DNA of 64,000 bases from Actinomycetes bacterium (GTDB lineage: Bacteria; Actinomycetota; Actinomycetes; Propionibacteriales; Nocardioidaceae), in assembly GCA_023460975.1 (NCBI GenBank), contig JAEWOG010000011.1, positions 1 to 64,000 of the forward strand. The letters are read 5' to 3'. The translations under genes and the position numbers were made by a program. Below are positions 47,997 through 56,032 of the stretch, in pieces. Positions within the stretch are counted from its first letter, which is position 1. Every line of letters begins with the position of its first letter. Under the pieces are notes generated by a model. It made no database searches. It was not told the DNA's origin and saw nothing but the letters and a program-made list of their open reading frames with translations.

Positions 47997-50284
47997 CAGA
48001 TCAGCCCTGCCTTGCCCGTGGCCACGCGACCGGCAGCGGATCCCGCCAGCGTGCGACCCGACTTGCCCTTGGCCTTGCGCTTGGGCTTGACCAGGGTGAC
48101 TGCCTTCGCCTTGGCGACGTTCGCAGTGGCACGGAACTTCACCACCACCTTGAAGGCCTTCACGCGGACCTTCTTCTTGAACTTGGCGACAGCCTTGCCG
48201 TTACGCACGGTCACGGTGACCTTCTGCTTCTTGGTCCCCTTGCCCGTCAGCACCACCGTGGCGGTGCCGTTGACCGCACCGCCGTGCGTGGCGGCCACGG
48301 TGACCAGGGCCTTGACCTTCTTCTTCTTGTTGACCTTCACCTTGGCCTTGGCCGAGGCGGTGTCACGGGTCACCGTGACCGAGGCGCTCGCGCTGCTGGG
48401 CTGCCATGCCGCGGCGTCCGCAGGCGTGAACTGAGCGGAAACGCCGTGCTTGCCTGCCGCCAGGACGGGGAGGTCCATGGTCGCGGTGCCGTCCACCAAC
48501 GCCACCGTGGTGGAGCTGCCGGCGACGGTGAACGTCACGGAACCAGCCGCAGCGCGACCCACGGCAGCGCTCACCCGGACCCGAGTGCCGTACACGACGG
48601 TCGTGTCAGCGAGCGCGATCTTGAGGTTGCTCGCCGACGGCGCCACGGGCGCCGCGGGGGTGGTCGGCTCGGGCGTGGTCGGAGCCGGAGTCGTCGGCTG
48701 GGGGGTGGTCGGAGTCGGAGTCGTCGGCACCGGGGTGGTGGGCACCGGGGTGGTCGGCTCGGGCACAGTCGTCTCGGTGACGACGAGGTCCTTGCCGTCC
48801 GACGTCGCGGAGATGACGTCGACGCCGGCGGAGGGGGCGTACTCCGCCACCACCGGGTAGGTCCCAGCGACCAGACGCGGAGCGGTGGCGGTCGCGACGC
48901 CGTTGATGACGTTCGCCTCGAGCGACGTCCCGCCCACTCGGAAGGTGACGATGCCGGACGCGTTGCCGCCCTCAGCGTTGACCAGCGCCTTGAGGGTGGC
49001 GGAGGTGGCGTCGGAGACGGGCGCGGGATCCTCGAGAACGATGCTCGAGGTGCCCAGCTGGGTGAGGGCGGTGACGCCGGATGCGCTGCCGCTGTGCTGG
49101 CCAGCCACCGGGACGTACGTGGCGGTGACGTCGTGACGCCCCATGGCCAGCGCTGGGAGCGTAAAGCTGGCGATGCCTCCCTCGAGCTGCGCGCTCATCG
49201 GAGCGTTGCTCCCGACGGACAGGCTCACCGAACCCTCCGGGCTGCCCTCGAACGCCGAGACGAGGACGGTGGCCTCGCCAGTCTCACCCGGGGCCAGACG
49301 CAGCGACGGCATCGAGACGGCGGTGGTGGTCTGCGTCTGGGCCTTGACCTTGACCATGCCGTTGGTGGAACTGCGGTCGTAGTGCACCTCGTCGGAGGGG
49401 ACGAAGGTGGCGGTCACAGAGTTGTTCCCCGCGGGGAGGTCAGCCGGGAGGTACGCCTCGGCCACGCCGAGACCGTTCGGGACGGCCTCGACCGTCTGGC
49501 CGCCGACCTGGAACAGCACCTTGCCGTCGACCGTGCCGCCGTCGACGCCCACGGTGGCGACGGCCTTGGCAGCCGTGCCCGCGAAGACGCCCGCGCTGGG
49601 GGTGATCTCCAGGCCCACCGACGAGCGGGACTTCACGACGTACGTCGCCAGCACAGGCGTCGTCGGCTGGTCCTCGGAGATGCGCACGCCACAGACGTAG
49701 TTGGGGTTGCGGCTCGGCGACTCGACGCTTCCGGCGTCGTACCAGTCCTTGGTGGGCATCTTGTAGGACGGCACCTTGACCTGGATCGTGCCCGGGGTGG
49801 TCTGCGTCGGGATCTGGAACATCGGGCCGTCGAAGGTGAGGGTGATCCGACTGTTGTGGTCGTACTCCATCTTCTTCTTGGGCGAGGTCATCTCGATGCC
49901 GCTCACAACGGCACCGTTGAGGTCCACGTTGGGCGTGAGCCAGCCCTGGATCTGGCCGAGCCCCAGAACGAGGCTTCGGAAGCGGTTGGACTCACCCGAA
50001 GGCAGGCGGTACGACACTGCCGCGCTGACGGTCTTGGGGTCCTCGTTGACGTAGAACGTCGTCGGCACTCCCTTGAGCGTCCAGTCGGTGTCGTGGACGG
50101 TTCCGTTGTCGAACCCCCCGTCGCACTGGAACTGCTCCCAGATCGCGCTGTCACCCTGACCCACCTCGCCCTCGGCGATCGCCGGCGCCATGGAGGCGAC
50201 CACGGCAACCGCCGCACCTCCGGCGATCGCGACGGTCGTCCGGGAGAGCCGCCTGGCCCGTCCGCGCTTCGTGAAGACCTGCAT
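47996..50284 (-). CDS. Large secreted Ig-like repeat protein (first of tandem pair)
   Basis: 762 residues from the ATG at 50284, which follows a purine-rich AGGGGAGGGG. Signal peptide of about 40 residues (RTTVAIAGGAAVAVVASMAPAIAE region), an N-terminal domain with CDGGFDNGTVHDTDW and VNPYVCGV-like Cys pair, then several Ig-like domains containing RSSVGLEITPSAGVFAG, RYDRSSTN and SSIVLEDPAPVSDATS. A Pro/Thr linker of about 45 residues (PTTPVPTTPVPTT) precedes a last Ig domain and a very basic C-terminus (KVKVNKKKKVKALV; KPKRKAKGKSGR). The paired downstream gene is its paralogue. Probable surface or matrix protein. Confidence 0.8.
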   Translation of the reverse strand: MQVFTKRGRARRLSRTTVAIAGGAAVAVVASMAPAIAEGEVGQGDSAIWEQFQCDGGFDNGTVHDTDWTLKGVPTTFYVNEDPKTVSAAVSYRLPSGESNRFRSLVLGLGQIQGWLTPNVDLNGAVVSGIEMTSPKKKMEYDHNSRITLTFDGPMFQIPTQTTPGTIQVKVPSYKMPTKDWYDAGSVESPSRNPNYVCGVRISEDQPTTPVLATYVVKSRSSVGLEITPSAGVFAGTAAKAVATVGVDGGTVDGKVLFQVGGQTVEAVPNGLGVAEAYLPADLPAGNNSVTATFVPSDEVHYDRSSTNGMVKVKAQTQTTTAVSMPSLRLAPGETGEATVLVSAFEGSPEGSVSLSVGSNAPMSAQLEGGIASFTLPALAMGRHDVTATYVPVAGQHSGSASGVTALTQLGTSSIVLEDPAPVSDATSATLKALVNAEGGNASGIVTFRVGGTSLEANVINGVATATAPRLVAGTYPVVAEYAPSAGVDVISATSDGKDLVVTETTVPEPTTPVPTTPVPTTPTPTTPQPTTPAPTTPEPTTPAAPVAPSASNLKIALADTTVVYGTRVRVSAAVGRAAAGSVTFTVAGSSTTVALVDGTATMDLPVLAAGKHGVSAQFTPADAAAWQPSSASASVTVTRDTASAKAKVKVNKKKKVKALVTVAATHGGAVNGTATVVLTGKGTKKQKVTVTVRNGKAVAKFKKKVRVKAFKVVVKFRATANVAKAKAVTLVKPKRKAKGKSGRTLAGSAAGRVATGKAGLI
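48655..48765. repeat. 15-bp in-frame repeat encoding Pro/Thr linker, second copy
   Basis: The corresponding tract in the upstream paralogue, with TTPVP, TTPTP, TTPQP and TTPEP units. Base identity among units is high enough for recombination between the two genes. Confidence 0.75.
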
Positions 50285-50381
50285 GTATTTCCCCTCCCCA
50301 GGGCCTGTCGCGGGCGCGACAAGGCATACCGGGGGAATGTGACACATGTCTCCGGTCAATGTGGCCGTTTTCACCGAAAGT

Positions 50382-50396
50382 CGTACCGACGGTACG
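50382..50396. promoter_or_regulatory. CGTACCG-A-CGGTACG palindrome upstream of the Ig-like operon
   Basis: A 15-base odd palindrome in the 149-base gap between yigZ and the Ig-like operon. The minus-strand gene start is 98 bases away, with another small stem (TGTCGCG/CGCGACA at 50306-50321) in between. It may be an operator or part of the leader; evidence is symmetry and position only. Confidence 0.35.
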
Positions 50397-50432
50397 TGGA
50401 TCTATACCAAAGTCTCGGGTTGCAGGGCCCGG

Positions 50433-51086
50433 CTACAGGCTGGTACTCGCTCCCTCGTCCGTGTCGATCCACCGGGACCCGACGACCGAGGAGGAGGACG
50501 ACCCGTGCGTCGCGCGGGCGACGACCTGAGCCACCACGTCCGCCGCCGAAGGACGAGCGCCGAGGAGCACCTCGACGTGCTGCTCGGCCCACCGCACGTC
50601 GAGCACGTCGACGCCTGCCGCTCGGATCTGCGCCTCCGCCTTGGCCGCCACTGCGTGCTCGAGCAGCACACGATGCTCCTCCACCAGGACGCGTCGTCGC
50701 GTCCCGACGACAGCCACGGCCTCACGTACGGAATCGGAGTAGGCACGGACGAGTCCCCCCGCGCCCAGCAGCGTCCCCCCGAACCACCGCGTCACGACCG
50801 CGACCACGTCGCTGAGCTCCGCGCCGCGCAGGACCTCGAGCATCGGCGCCCCCGCCGTGCCCGCGGGCTCACCGTCGTCCGAGGAACGTTGGAGGTCAGC
50901 CTGGGGACCCACCACGAAGGCAGAGCAGTGGTGCCGCGCGTCCCAGTGCTGGTGCCGCATCTGCGCCACGACCTCACGCGCGGCCTCCTCGCTCGCCACA
51001 CGCCGGATGGTGCACAGGAACCGCGAGTTGCGCACCTCGATCTCAGCCTCGCCGTCGCGCGCGGGAACCAGGTAGGAGTCCTTCAT
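50433..51086 (-). CDS. YigZ/IMPACT family protein
   Basis: 217 residues. The IMPACT-like N-terminal domain has NSRFLCTIRRV, HWDARHHCSAFVVG, SSDDGEPAGTAGAPMLEVL and TRWFGGTLLGAGGLVRAYSD, all conserved. A C-terminal ferredoxin-like domain follows. The molecular role of the bacterial family is unclear. The start overlaps the YihY gene stop (ATGA). Confidence 0.93.
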   Translation of the reverse strand: MKDSYLVPARDGEAEIEVRNSRFLCTIRRVASEEAAREVVAQMRHQHWDARHHCSAFVVGPQADLQRSSDDGEPAGTAGAPMLEVLRGAELSDVVAVVTRWFGGTLLGAGGLVRAYSDSVREAVAVVGTRRRVLVEEHRVLLEHAVAAKAEAQIRAAGVDVLDVRWAEQHVEVLLGARPSAADVVAQVVARATHGSSSSSVVGSRWIDTDEGASTSL

Positions 51087-52183
51087 CGCCCCACGGATCC
51101 GGGCTCGTCTCCGTGCGGGTCATCCCCACCCGCCTCATCCCCGGCGGCCGGGTGCGAGGTCTCATCGGTCGCCGCGGGAAGGGCGTCCTCCCTCAGTTCG
51201 CGCGGGCTGGCACCGAAGCGCACGCTCACGGTCTGGAACCCCTTGTGGCGCTGCATCCCGGCATACAGCGCGTACGCCTCCCGGTCGGCGTCGGTGAGCT
51301 CGACCGAATCGGTGAACGGTGTCAGCAGCGCGCGTGGATAGAGCCGGCGCGTGATGACGACGTTCACCTCGATCGACAGCACGGCCATCAGCGCGCCGAT
51401 GTAGAGGAAGCCGAACAGGCCCAGGACCAGCCCGAAGGTCTTGGTCATGGAGGAGGTGTCGACGAGGACGTGCTGGACGTACGCGGCCCCCGCGACCTGG
51501 AGGGCCTGCCACAGGAACGCGAGGACGAAGGCGCCCGGCGCCGACCGGCGCAGGCGCGAGTGCCGCCCCGTTGCCGAGAGCTTGAACAGCACCGTCAGGA
51601 ACGCGCCCACCACGAGCACCGTGGCGAAGGCGACCAGCAGCCGCGGGAGCTGCCCCCACTCGGTGAACACGTTCGTCGAGCTGATCAGTGTCGAGCCCAC
51701 TGACACGGTGACCAGCGACAGACCAGCTGTCAGCAGCAGTCCCAGCGTCTTGAGGCGGGAGAAGAACGGGTTGGGCCGCGAGTTGCGCGGCACCGACCAG
51801 GCGACGTGCTGGGTGTTCTGCAGGGACTGCCCCAACCCCAGACAGCCGTACAGCGCAGCCAGGGCGCCGACCGTGACACCGGCAACGGACCCCTGCAGAC
51901 CCTCGGGGCGCCCGAGCTGGTCCCCGATGATCGGGAACTGTGACAGCGCCGAATCGAGGATCGACTCCTGCCAGCCCGGCTCGCCGCGCAGCACGAGCCC
52001 CAGGATCGAGGAGCCCAACAGCATGAGCGGGAAGATCGCCACGAAGGCGTAGTAGGTGAGCGTCGCCGCGAGGTAGGGGCCCTGATCGTCGAAGTACTTG
52101 TAGACGACCGCGATGGGGAAGCCCACGACCGGGTGGCGACGCTGGAACCGGTCGATCGCGTCGAGCACGTCCATCCCACTCAC
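51083..52183 (-). CDS. YihY/BrkB family membrane protein
   Basis: 366 residues from a GTG that overlaps the TSUP stop (GTGA); an ATG at 52174 is the alternative. About six membrane segments with the family hallmark DQGPYLAATLTYYAFVAIFPLMLL, LGQSLQNTQHVAWSVP, and FGFLYIGALMAVLSIEVNVVI. The last 60 residues are an acidic, low-complexity cytosolic tail. Formerly called ribonuclease BN; the present function is unknown, perhaps transport. Confidence 0.9.
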   Translation of the reverse strand: MSGMDVLDAIDRFQRRHPVVGFPIAVVYKYFDDQGPYLAATLTYYAFVAIFPLMLLGSSILGLVLRGEPGWQESILDSALSQFPIIGDQLGRPEGLQGSVAGVTVGALAALYGCLGLGQSLQNTQHVAWSVPRNSRPNPFFSRLKTLGLLLTAGLSLVTVSVGSTLISSTNVFTEWGQLPRLLVAFATVLVVGAFLTVLFKLSATGRHSRLRRSAPGAFVLAFLWQALQVAGAAYVQHVLVDTSSMTKTFGLVLGLFGFLYIGALMAVLSIEVNVVITRRLYPRALLTPFTDSVELTDADREAYALYAGMQRHKGFQTVSVRFGASPRELREDALPAATDETSHPAAGDEAGGDDPHGDEPGSVGR

Positions 52184-52959
52184 CCCCACACCCCCAGCAC
52201 CTGACCGCCGAGGCGTACGACGAAACCGGACACCACCACCAGGAAGAAGACTCGTACGAACCCGGCCCCGCGCGCCACCGCGACGCGCGCGCCCACGTAC
52301 CCACCGACCACGTTGCAGGCAGCCATCACGATGCCCAACTTCCACAGCACGGCACCCATCGGGACGAAGACCGCCAGCGCCGCGAGGTTGGTCGCCCAGT
52401 TCGCCAACCGCGCTAAGGCGGAGGCATCGAGGAACGAAAAGCCCAGCAGTCCCACGAGTCCGATCACGAAGAACGATCCGGTGCCCGGCCCCAGCGCGCC
52501 GTCGTAGAACCCGACGACGACACCGATCAGCACCGTGAACAGCCGGTGGCGACGCACGTCGTGGCGCAGCCGTGTCACCGTCCCGATCGACGGCCGACCC
52601 ACCACGTACGCACCCACCAGCACCAACGCGACCAGTACGACGGGATCGAACGCAGAGCGAGGAATCAAGGCGGCCACAAACGCTCCCCCGAGCGAACCCG
52701 CGAACGCGCACACCATGAGCGGAGCGAACGTGGTGGCCTTCGGGCGCACCCGGCGCAGGTAGGTGAGCGAGGAGATCGAGGTGCCCGCGAACGACGAGAG
52801 CTTGTTGGTCGCCAGCAACTGCACCGGCGTTGCCGTCGGAAGCGCCAGCATGAGGGCAGGCAGTTGGACCAGCCCGCCCCCGCCGACCACGGCGTCGACG
52901 AACCCGGCCACGAGCGCCGCCAACGCGAGGAGGGCGAAGACCTCCGTGCTCACGTCCAC
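52180..52959 (-). CDS. TSUP (TauE/SafE) family transporter
   Basis: 259 residues with about eight membrane segments. The two internal repeats begin GFVDAVVGGGGLVQLPALML and GFYDGALGPGTGSFFVIGL, the family signature. Members export or import sulfite, sulfonates or organosulfur anions. It lies next to cystathionine beta-synthase on the same strand, consistent with a role in sulfur handling, but this is inference. Confidence 0.9.
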   Translation of the reverse strand: MDVSTEVFALLALAALVAGFVDAVVGGGGLVQLPALMLALPTATPVQLLATNKLSSFAGTSISSLTYLRRVRPKATTFAPLMVCAFAGSLGGAFVAALIPRSAFDPVVLVALVLVGAYVVGRPSIGTVTRLRHDVRRHRLFTVLIGVVVGFYDGALGPGTGSFFVIGLVGLLGFSFLDASALARLANWATNLAALAVFVPMGAVLWKLGIVMAACNVVGGYVGARVAVARGAGFVRVFFLVVVSGFVVRLGGQVLGVWG

Positions 52960-52978
52960 GGCGACAAGCTCGCTCGGG

Positions 52979-54379
52979 TCAGCCCTCGCCGCGCGCGGCG
53001 CGCTGCAGCAGGTCCTGCCGCGTCACGACGCCCACCGGCTTGCCGTCCTCGTGGACCAGCAACGCATCCGCCTCGGAGAGCATGGTCACCGCGGCATCGA
53101 CGGACTCCGTCGAACCGATGGTCGGCAGGGGCCCCGACATGTGGGCCTCCACCGAGTCCGTCAACCGTGCAGCGCCCGTGAACAGCGCCTCGAGCAGCGA
53201 CCGCTCGTCGACCGACCCCGCGACCTCGGCGGCCACGACAGGCGGCTCGGCGCGCACGACCGGCATCTGGGAGACGCCGTACTCCTTGAGGATCGCCACC
53301 GCCTCCGCGATGGTCTCGGTCGGGTGGGTGTGGACCAGTGCGGGCAACTCGCCGGACTTGCCGCGCAGCACCTGCCCGACCGTCTGCTCGGCGGCCGCCC
53401 CGGGGGTGGCGAAGCCGTAGGTCGCCAGCCAGTCGTCGTTGAACACCTTGGTCAGGTAGCCGCGACCGGAGTCGGGCAGCAGCACCACGATCACCGCGTC
53501 CGTACGCCCCTGCTCGGCGAGTTCGTGCGCGAGCTGGCGGGCGGCGTACGCGGCCATGCCTGCCGAGCCGCCGACGAGCATCGCCTCTTCGCGCGCCAGG
53601 CGCCGCGTGAACGCGAACGAGTCGGCGTCGGAGACCTCGATGATGCGGTCCGCGATGTCGCGGTCGTACGTGTCGGGCCAGAAGTCCTCGCCCACGCCCT
53701 CGACGAGGTACGGGCGCCCGGTCCCGCCGGAGTACACCGAACCCGCCGGGTCCGCGCCGACGATCTGGACGTCCGGGTTGCGCTCCTTGAGGTAGCGCCC
53801 GATCCCGCTGATCGTGCCGCCGGTGCCGACGCCCGCCACGAAGTGCGTGACCTTGCCGTCGGTCTGCTCCCAGATCTCCGGGCCGGTGGTCTCGTAGTGG
53901 CTGCGCGGGTTGTGCGGGTTGGAGTACTGGTCCGGCTTCCACGCGCCCGGCTGCGAGGCGAGGCGGTCGGAGACGTTGTAGTAGGAGTCCGGGTGCTCGG
54001 GCGCGACAGCGGTCGGGCACACCACGACCTCAGCGCCGTACGCCTTCAGCACGTTGCGCTTGTCCTCGCTGACCTTGTCAGGGCACACGAAGATGCACTT
54101 GTAGCCCTTCTGCTGCGCGACCATCGCGAGGCCCACGCCCGTGTTGCCGGAGGTGGGTTCGACGATCGTTCCGCCCGGCTGCAGCGCCCCCGACGCCTCC
54201 GCGGCCTCGATCATGCGGGTCGCGATGCGGTCCTTCACCGATCCGCCCGGGTTGAGGTACTCCACCTTCGCCAGGACCAGCGGGCCATCCGCGCTGGAGT
54301 CGGCCAGGTCGAGCGTGCGACCGAGGCGTACGAGGGGCGTGTTGCCGACGAGGTCCAGGAGCGAGTTCGCGTACTGCAT
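52979..54379 (-). CDS. cbs: Cystathionine beta-synthase
   Basis: 466 residues from the ATG at 54379. The PLP-binding Lys49 lies in YLNPGGSVKDRIA, the substrate loop is PTSGNTGVGLAM, and the PLP phosphate loop is GVGTGGTISGIGRYL. A C-terminal regulatory region has two CBS domains (ALVHTHPTETIAEAVAIL and DALLVHEDGKPVGVVT). It condenses serine or O-acetylserine with homocysteine in reverse transsulfuration. The sequence upstream shows TAGATT as a possible -10 on the minus strand. Confidence 0.93.
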   Translation of the reverse strand: MQYANSLLDLVGNTPLVRLGRTLDLADSSADGPLVLAKVEYLNPGGSVKDRIATRMIEAAEASGALQPGGTIVEPTSGNTGVGLAMVAQQKGYKCIFVCPDKVSEDKRNVLKAYGAEVVVCPTAVAPEHPDSYYNVSDRLASQPGAWKPDQYSNPHNPRSHYETTGPEIWEQTDGKVTHFVAGVGTGGTISGIGRYLKERNPDVQIVGADPAGSVYSGGTGRPYLVEGVGEDFWPDTYDRDIADRIIEVSDADSFAFTRRLAREEAMLVGGSAGMAAYAARQLAHELAEQGRTDAVIVVLLPDSGRGYLTKVFNDDWLATYGFATPGAAAEQTVGQVLRGKSGELPALVHTHPTETIAEAVAILKEYGVSQMPVVRAEPPVVAAEVAGSVDERSLLEALFTGAARLTDSVEAHMSGPLPTIGSTESVDAAVTMLSEADALLVHEDGKPVGVVTRQDLLQRAARGEG

Positions 54380-54473
54380 GCGGGTCAATCTATCCGTGAT
54401 GCGTCCCACTTCGAGAGTCTCGGGTGAGCGTCCGCTGACGGGCCCGCGCCTACACCATCCGTAGCATGTCGGC

Positions 54474-55493
54474 GTGGGCATCGGATCAGCAGCGCGACGA
54501 ATCGCAGCAGCCGCCGCATACGGGGGCGGTGGAATCACCCTGCTCGGGGCCGCGATCTACGGCTTCTTCCGCGTCCAGGCAGGCATGGCCATGCGCACCG
54601 TCGGCCCCACCGACCAGCGCACGCCGCCGGACGCGACGGGCTGGTACGGCCTGAGCCGACCGGGGCCGACCCTGGAGATTGCGCTGTTGGGCGACTCCAT
54701 CGTCGCCGGATACGGCGTCGAGACAGTCGAGGAGACCGTCGGCGCACACCTCGCGACGATCCTGTCGCGGCAGGCGGGCTGCAGGGTCCACCTCACCCAG
54801 TACGGCGTCGTCGGGGCCCGCTCGGTCGACCTTCCCACCCAGATCGACCGGATGATCGACACGACGCCGCGCGCGCAGGTCGTCGTCGTCCTCATCGGCG
54901 CCAACGACGTCACGAAGACCCAGCGCCCCGCGTCGGCCGTGCGAGCGCTCGCCGAAGCGACGCGCAGGATCCGCGACGCCGGCGTCGAGGTCATCGTCGG
55001 CACCTGCCCCGACCTCGGCACGATCGAGCCCATCCCCTTCCCGCTGCGGCAGGCGGCGCGGACCTGGTCCCGCTCGCTGGCCGCCGCCCAGACCATCGCG
55101 GTCGTCGAGGCGGGCGGTCGTACGGTCTCGATCGGCGACATCCTCGGCCCCGAGTTCGCGGCCTCCCCGACCACCATGTTCGGCCCGGACAAGTTCCACC
55201 CCAGCTCGGAGGGCTACTGGCGCCTCGCCGAGGTCATGTCGCCCTCGGTCCTCGCCGCACTCGGCCTACTCCCCCACGACGCCCTCGACCCCCGCGGTCA
55301 CCTCGGCAGCTCCGTCCTGCCTGTCGCCAACGCCGCCGAACGCGCCGTCCACACGGCCGGAAGCGAAACGGGCGGCGCCGAGATCGGCGGATCCCAGCGA
55401 GGCCAACGTGGGCGCTGGGCGCGCCTGCGGCGTCGCGACTCCGCTCCTCGCGGGGACTCCGAGTCCCCCAGCTCCGAAGCGCCCAGCGACTGA
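54474..55493 (+). CDS. SGNH/GDSL hydrolase with N-terminal membrane anchor
   Basis: 339 residues from a GTG. One hydrophobic segment near the N-terminus (AAYGGGGITLLGAAIYGFF) anchors or exports the protein. The SGNH domain has block I IALLGDSIVAGYG with Ser, GAND in VLIGANDVTKT, and the C-terminal Asp/His in DKFHPSSEGYW, so the esterase triad is complete. A 70-residue Gly/Ser/Arg-rich tail follows. Likely an envelope-associated esterase or lipase; substrate unknown. Divergent from cbs. Confidence 0.88.
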   Translation: MGIGSAARRIAAAAAYGGGGITLLGAAIYGFFRVQAGMAMRTVGPTDQRTPPDATGWYGLSRPGPTLEIALLGDSIVAGYGVETVEETVGAHLATILSRQAGCRVHLTQYGVVGARSVDLPTQIDRMIDTTPRAQVVVVLIGANDVTKTQRPASAVRALAEATRRIRDAGVEVIVGTCPDLGTIEPIPFPLRQAARTWSRSLAAAQTIAVVEAGGRTVSIGDILGPEFAASPTTMFGPDKFHPSSEGYWRLAEVMSPSVLAALGLLPHDALDPRGHLGSSVLPVANAAERAVHTAGSETGGAEIGGSQRGQRGRWARLRRRDSAPRGDSESPSSEAPSD

Positions 55494-55519
55494 CACCCGC
55501 CCTCCCCCTGGGTCTCAGG

Positions 55520-55573
55520 GGCCCCTTTCGCCTTTGTGGCCCCCTTCGCCTCTTTGGCCCCTTTCGCCTCAGG
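55520..55573. repeat. Three 18-bp direct repeats
   Basis: GGCCCCTTTCGCCTTTGT, GGCCCCCTTCGCCTCTTT and GGCCCCTTTCGCCTCAGG, back to back. The first of several repeat structures in the 539-base gene-free stretch 55494-56032. Confidence 0.8.
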
Positions 55574-55599
55574 TTCCCCCGCATCTGCGGGGGAACCTG
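55570..55599 (+). terminator. Perfect hairpin after the SGNH hydrolase gene
   Basis: CAGGTTCCCCCGCA and TGCGGGGGAACCTG pair over 14 bases around TC, 76 bases past the stop of the SGNH gene. No U-tract follows; the stem is strong. Confidence 0.6.
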
Positions 55600-55647
55600 A
55601 ACATCTGGGGGTGTGCAGACGCCGATATGTTCAGGGAAACCCCCAGA
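55597..55647. other. Sequence able to form an H-type pseudoknot
   Basis: Interleaved complements: CTGAACAT (55597-55604) with ATGTTCAG (55627-55634), and TCTGGGGGT (55604-55612) with ACCCCCAGA (55639-55647). Order A-B-A'-B' fits an H-type pseudoknot. It overlaps the hairpin above by three bases. No gene lies here; a structured small RNA or a terminator accessory is possible. Confidence 0.4.
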
Positions 55648-55750
55648 ACCCCTCGCTGCTGACCGCGCGACGTACGCGCCACCTGGCGGAGCACCGTGAG
55701 TGCGCGAGCGGGCGATGGGGAGGGCCGTACGACCCCCAACCCCGGTCGGT

Positions 55751-55925
55751 GCGTCATACAAACCACCCACCACCCAGGCACCCGTCATACAAACCCGCAC
55801 CAATAGGTCCCGCTTCGTATGACACACGGCCCCGCCAGCCCAGTTCGTATGACGGGCGGGCGCGCCGGCCCGGAACGTATGACGCACCAGGGGGATGGAC
55901 ACGCCGCCGGCCCGATTCGTATGAC
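55751..55925. repeat. Second GTCATACRAA array, convergent orientation
   Basis: Plus copies GCGTCATACAAA at 55751-55762 and CCGTCATACAAA at 55782-55793. Minus copies at 55814-55823, 55844-55853, 55874-55883 and 55916-55925 (the third with AACG in place of TTCG). Spacings are 31, then 30, 30 and 42 bases. The motif and arrangement are those at 37281-37416. The rest of 55647-56032 is GC-rich and holds no gene I can support. Confidence 0.85.
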
Positions 55926-55968
55926 GCACCCCCGCCCGCAACAACGGCAACCACGACAACAACGGCAA

Positions 55969-55998
55969 CGAGGCGCCTCCCGGGTGGGAGACGCCTCG
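55969..55998 (-). terminator. Hairpin terminator after the Bax inhibitor-1 gene
   Basis: CGAGGCGCCTCCC and GGGAGACGCCTCG form a 13-bp stem with one mismatch and a four-base loop, 34 bases past the stop on the minus strand. Confidence 0.7.
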
Positions 55999-56032
55999 TC
56001 GAGGCCGTACGACCGCGCGGGCCGAGCGGAAC

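Noticed and set aside
45819..50284. LPXTG sortase substrates
   Set aside because: Neither Ig-like protein has an LPXTG motif, hydrophobic C-terminal helix or positively charged sorting tail after such a helix.
48284..50815. An 843-residue plus-strand frame opposite the Ig-like genes
   Set aside because: Antisense to a protein with signal peptide and Ig-like repeats; its repeats are mirror images of the Pro/Thr linker DNA.
54380..54473. SAM or SAH riboswitch upstream of cystathionine beta-synthase
   Set aside because: The 94 bases between the divergent starts show no recognisable conserved core or stem set; only a plausible -10 sequence.
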